Assembly: GCA_964019695.1 (NCBI GenBank) | Contig: OZ026530.1 | Location: 33,586,690-33,650,689, forward strand | DNA length: 64,000 nucleotides | Direction: 5' to 3' | DNA from: Loripinus fragilis | Lineage: Eukaryota; Mollusca; Bivalvia; Lucinida; Lucinidae | Part shown: in pieces, positions 60,871-64,000 of the stretch | Position numbering within the stretch: position 1 is the stretch's first letter | Layout of the letters: every line of letters begins with the position of its first letter | Notes under the pieces: model-generated | Seen by the model: the letters and a program-made list of their open reading frames with translations, nothing else | The model's database searches: none | What the model was told of the DNA's origin: nothing | Program-made: the position numbers and the translations under genes

Positions 60871-63040
60871 GCATTTAATTGTCCTAATAATGTCTCCAAA
60901 ATGACATATTTACGTTTTTTTGCAGTTTGTCACAGGTTTATGAATTTTATATAACACAGTTACATATTTTTAGCATTCCGTTGTTTACGTTACTTAGTGT
61001 TTTATATGTATTTTTCGAGTATCAGTATGGAAGTTATTGACTATACATCTATTACATCTGTCAATGAATATAGCAAATCTATAAGGCTGCTATTTTAATG
61101 GATCGGAGTCCCTTATTATGGTGTCTTACACTTTTTACAGCCACATCTTACGTAAGTTACCTTCAAAATACCATTAAGTGTGTAAGGTAATGTCTCCAAC
61201 ACAGAATGCTTGCACTTATTTGCATGCTGGCACATGTGTTTGTACTTCTATCAACATGGTTACCTTTTAAGTAATTATCTTATAAACATGCCCTGAGCTT
61301 TTATCATTATATATGATACAAAATGATAAATACGTTATTAGGAGCATCTGTATAGTAGTTGTTGACTATGTGTCGTACGTGTATTAAGTCTCGCAGCATC
61401 TGTGCCCTCACATGGATTTTTCTTTAAACTTTGCATATTAATAGCTCATCATATATACAAATTATGAAAAAAACATTTATTGAATTAGGTAGTAAGCCTT
61501 ACTTACGCTACCTTTGAGGTGGTTCCTGTCTCTAAAATCATTTGTACTAAATCTAGGGCGGATTGATTTAGCAATTTTAGAGTACTCGGAGTACTCCAGA
61601 ACATCCACCTAAAACAAGCAAAACTGGGCACCTTGGAGTAATCCGGAGTGAATCAAGTGATTACTGTTTTAATTATGAAAAAATAACACAATCCGATTGC
61701 CAAGAAGAAGGAAAAAGAATGACAACAGGCATGTGCTTTCAATCCCTTTTACTAATGACCATATTTTTTCAATATGAATAATTATCAGAACCTATCGGGA
61801 AAGACTGAAAAATAGCTTAGTGCAGTGTAGACAGAGCTCCGCCATTTTATTTTGGAACAGGTCACGTGACTGTTCTGCCTGAACCACCTTGGAAGATTGA
61901 GTACTCCGGCGTACGCCAGCACAGGTGTTCCAGCGCACTTGATTACTGTTCTGCCTGTTCAGAGTAAAGATAACAGCTAAATCAAGTCTGTCACTAATGT
62001 TTTGTTTGTTTCTATGAAGGGTCATCTAGATGGACTCGGAAATGCAATAAGCATTATAAATACCAAAAACCGTTTGGATAAATTATTTTTTACGTTTTCT
62101 AAAGAAGTGATGATACAATTTCAATATTTTTCGCAAAAATTTGCAAAAAAATCCACATAAAATCCAAATTATAGATATGTTCTAGTCTTTGTCAAAGTAT
62201 AATATTACCACAACAACATGCCATATACAACCTGCTGATCTGAGCCTTTTATTTAAATCCAAAACCGGTAACCTTGTCATTTCTCACCTCTTTATTGGGT
62301 GTAGGTCAGATTTAGCAAAATTAATTATTTAGTTTATTTGAATCAATAACTCCACTTAAAGAAAAACATGTTTAGACAAGTTCAGATGATTTGATGATTG
62401 GAAATGCCAAAGGCCATTGCTCCATGCCATGGCACTATGGGGCCAATACAATGTGTATCACTACCTCATGTCCTGCATGGTATTGTTGAAGAAACATAAT
62501 ATCATAACAATTTTCTTGTGAAAATAAGACGACCAAGCATTTATTTTACATCTCAAATAACTAGAGTAACACATTTGGGTGCGGTGATTAGGACAATGTG
62601 TAACGAAGTCTGGTAAGTGGTATTATAGAACAGTGTTCTTCATAAATAAGTGAGGTCCAAAAACGAAGTTGTATGCCTAGAATACACAACCAGCTAAAGC
62701 AAAAATATTTCTCTTCGATGAAAATCAGCATCAGTTGAACAGAACAGAATGACCAGAGATGTTTAAGCATTGAATTAGCAATAGCTTTTTGGCCAAGAGT
62801 AAGCTGTGAACAAATAGGATAGGCTTTGTCAAGTTAAAAGCCATGTTGAAACAGCACGTGAATCTCATGGTTTGAACATGACTTCAAACGGCTTCGCGTA
62901 ACGAGTCCCTTTGCAAGAAATCATATTCACACATACTGTACCGTTAATCTTCGTTTTTAGTTTTATGCACCTTTATTTATATTCAAATAATCATTGCGCA
63001 CAACCTTACAAAACTGCTGTTTAAAATATTGCTTTCTACT
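60871..63040. other. Stretch with short palindromes, no supported gene
   Basis: Repeated 'ttacgtaagttacc' and 'gtttacgttactta' phrases lie at 60990..61220 and 61500, similar in style to those near 31050 and 33645. Two direct GAGTACTC 8-mers, each self-complementary, lie near 61592..61608, and 'gagtactccggcgtacgcc' near 61900. This may be another decayed element. The predicted small frames are not protein-like. Confidence 0.45.
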
Positions 63041-63043
63041 TAC

Positions 63044-63115
63044 ATATTCTACTGTAGGGTGAAAAGCCATATTTCCTCGTTTGAAGGTTAGTTTATACAG
63101 CCACGCCTTCTCTGG
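63044..63115 (-). CDS. Possible first coding exon (9 codons) with 5' UTR
   Basis: On the minus strand an ATG at 63070 in a strong Kozak setting (A at -3, G at +4) opens MAFHPTVEY and meets a consensus donor (tat|gtaagta) at 63044, phase 0. This matches the phase-0 acceptors of the HEPN exons. In DZIP3-HEPN proteins the domain often begins near the N terminus, so a nine-residue lead joined to the 52.6-kb exon would be reasonable. The only direct evidence is the Kozak-ATG-donor combination, which can arise by chance. The 5' end of the UTR is not defined. Confidence 0.35.
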
Positions 63116-63580
63116 GTCTCACCAATTAAGGTACGTGTGATCTGAAAAGAATCGATTGATATCTCGATTATCGATCAACGGTAACAATTCTAATTACCCT
63201 ACATCAACACTGTGTCTGATCAGTTTGTACAATTCTAAATGGCAATTCTGTAGCTAGCTTCTTCCATTCTCCCAAATCTGATAACAGTTGTCAAGGAATT
63301 CCTGTGTTTATTGCCATTCTTAATGTACTGAAAGAAGAGCAATGGTGATTTCTATAAACGTATATTTGAACGTATACAGCATATTACATCTATAAGCAGT
63401 ATACTTATTATGTTATATAGTAAATCGTTCACTGTAAAGCACCCTGAACTTATATTACAAAGGACACACAGCTGTCAACAATCAGCTCAACATTAGAGAT
63501 CCTTTTGGCCTTGTAATTTCTACTGAGGTTCACCTGAACTTAATAAATGTGATTGTGAACAAAAAATAATAAGTCGTCGC

Positions 63581-63833
63581 TTCAGTACTATAGTGTTCTA
63601 AGTGACATTTTGGTCAAAAATGAGTTATGCATACCGTTGGAAAGGGGATCGACTGGTGAAGGTTTCATTTTCCTATCTCCTCCCAGTAAGCTTAAAATCG
63701 CTGTGCTTTTCTGTTTTATCTACAAAAAGACAATTTCGTTCAGTGCTATAGTGTTCTAAGTGGTTTTCATCCAATGGCCAATGATTTTAATGTCAGGTGA
63801 CTTTATAGTGCAGTGACATAGTGTTCTAACTAC
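63581..63833. repeat. Three spaced copies of a ~22-bp motif
   Basis: TTCAGTACTATAGTGTTCTA+AGTG (63581..63604), TTCAGTGCTATAGTGTTCTA+AGTG (63739..63762) and GCAGTGACATAGTGTTCTAA+CTA (63810..63833) are spaced 158 and 71 bp apart. They lie about 0.5-0.75 kb upstream of the possible first exon on the minus strand. Confidence 0.7.
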
Positions 63834-64000
63834 ATATAGTCACTTCCCTTAGAGAAATTGCTTAAATTGCAGTGACCTCCTTTACATAAATTCAAATTTC
63901 CTAAATTGAAGTGATTTGTCGATCTTATGACGAACTAATGGCTATATCGCCTACTTTTAGGTCAAAATAATTTGCTCAGTCTGTTATGATATTGGTATCA

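Noticed and set aside
1..64000. Prokaryotic-type systems (operons, CRISPR, toxin-antitoxin, phage defence)
   Set aside because: The window is eukaryotic with introns, SINEs and non-LTR elements. The HEPN domains belong to the animal DZIP3-like family rather than to a bacterial HEPN toxin.

Overview
The window is eukaryotic genomic DNA: AT-rich, nearly free of long open reading frames, with spliced exons separated by introns of 10-24 kb that are packed with decayed transposable elements. The repeat repertoire points to a bivalve or related mollusc. It includes non-LTR reverse transcriptases whose 3' ends read 'gggttgatgcg...caccaaacaaac', a 'gggccataactc ... tgtccaccatgattcgcagg' repeat, tRNA-derived SINEs and a DZIP3-type HEPN domain of the kind expanded in molluscs. 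The assignment rests on resemblance, not on a search.

Genes. All credible host coding sequence lies on the minus strand. From 5' to 3' it comprises a possible first exon (63044..63070), two paralogous exons of 181 and 183 codons each carrying a DZIP3-like HEPN domain (52125..52667 and 36592..37140), a complete 52-codon FF-like exon (23884..24039) and an FF-like exon running off the left edge (1..106). Wherever a splice border is visible it is phase 0. The exons could therefore be modules of one long gene, HEPN-HEPN-FF-FF, or two genes on the same strand. I cannot decide between these without transcripts.

Repeats by region. 1.65-6.65 kb is a composite inverted repeat built from one AT-rich unit with a recurring 14-bp palindrome and a decayed ORF in the centre. 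9-21 kb holds truncated copies of a reverse-transcriptase element (family B), a second dispersed repeat (family C) and a satellite-bearing repeat (family D). 25-30 kb has degenerate tandem repeats and two non-LTR remnants. 30.4-34.9 kb is a terminal-inverted-repeat element carrying nuclear-receptor-like DR1 motifs. 38.3-39.3 kb is a tandem duplication. 41.4-43.7 kb is a three-level nest of DNA transposons. 46.3-49.9 kb is a non-LTR retrotransposon interrupted by two DNA transposons. 50.4-51.8 kb is an inverted-repeat element with internal 71-bp repeats. 53.3-54.85 kb is a 1.54-kb near-perfect palindrome. 55.5-58.3 kb is a tandem-repeat element with 13-bp terminal inverted repeats. 59.2-60.9 kb is a second family D copy.

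How it fits together. If the exons form one gene, the repeats are intronic and would be transcribed with it. The palindrome would then sit in the intron before the first HEPN exon and could fold into dsRNA. No CRISPR array, rRNA, intact tRNA or prokaryotic feature was seen.
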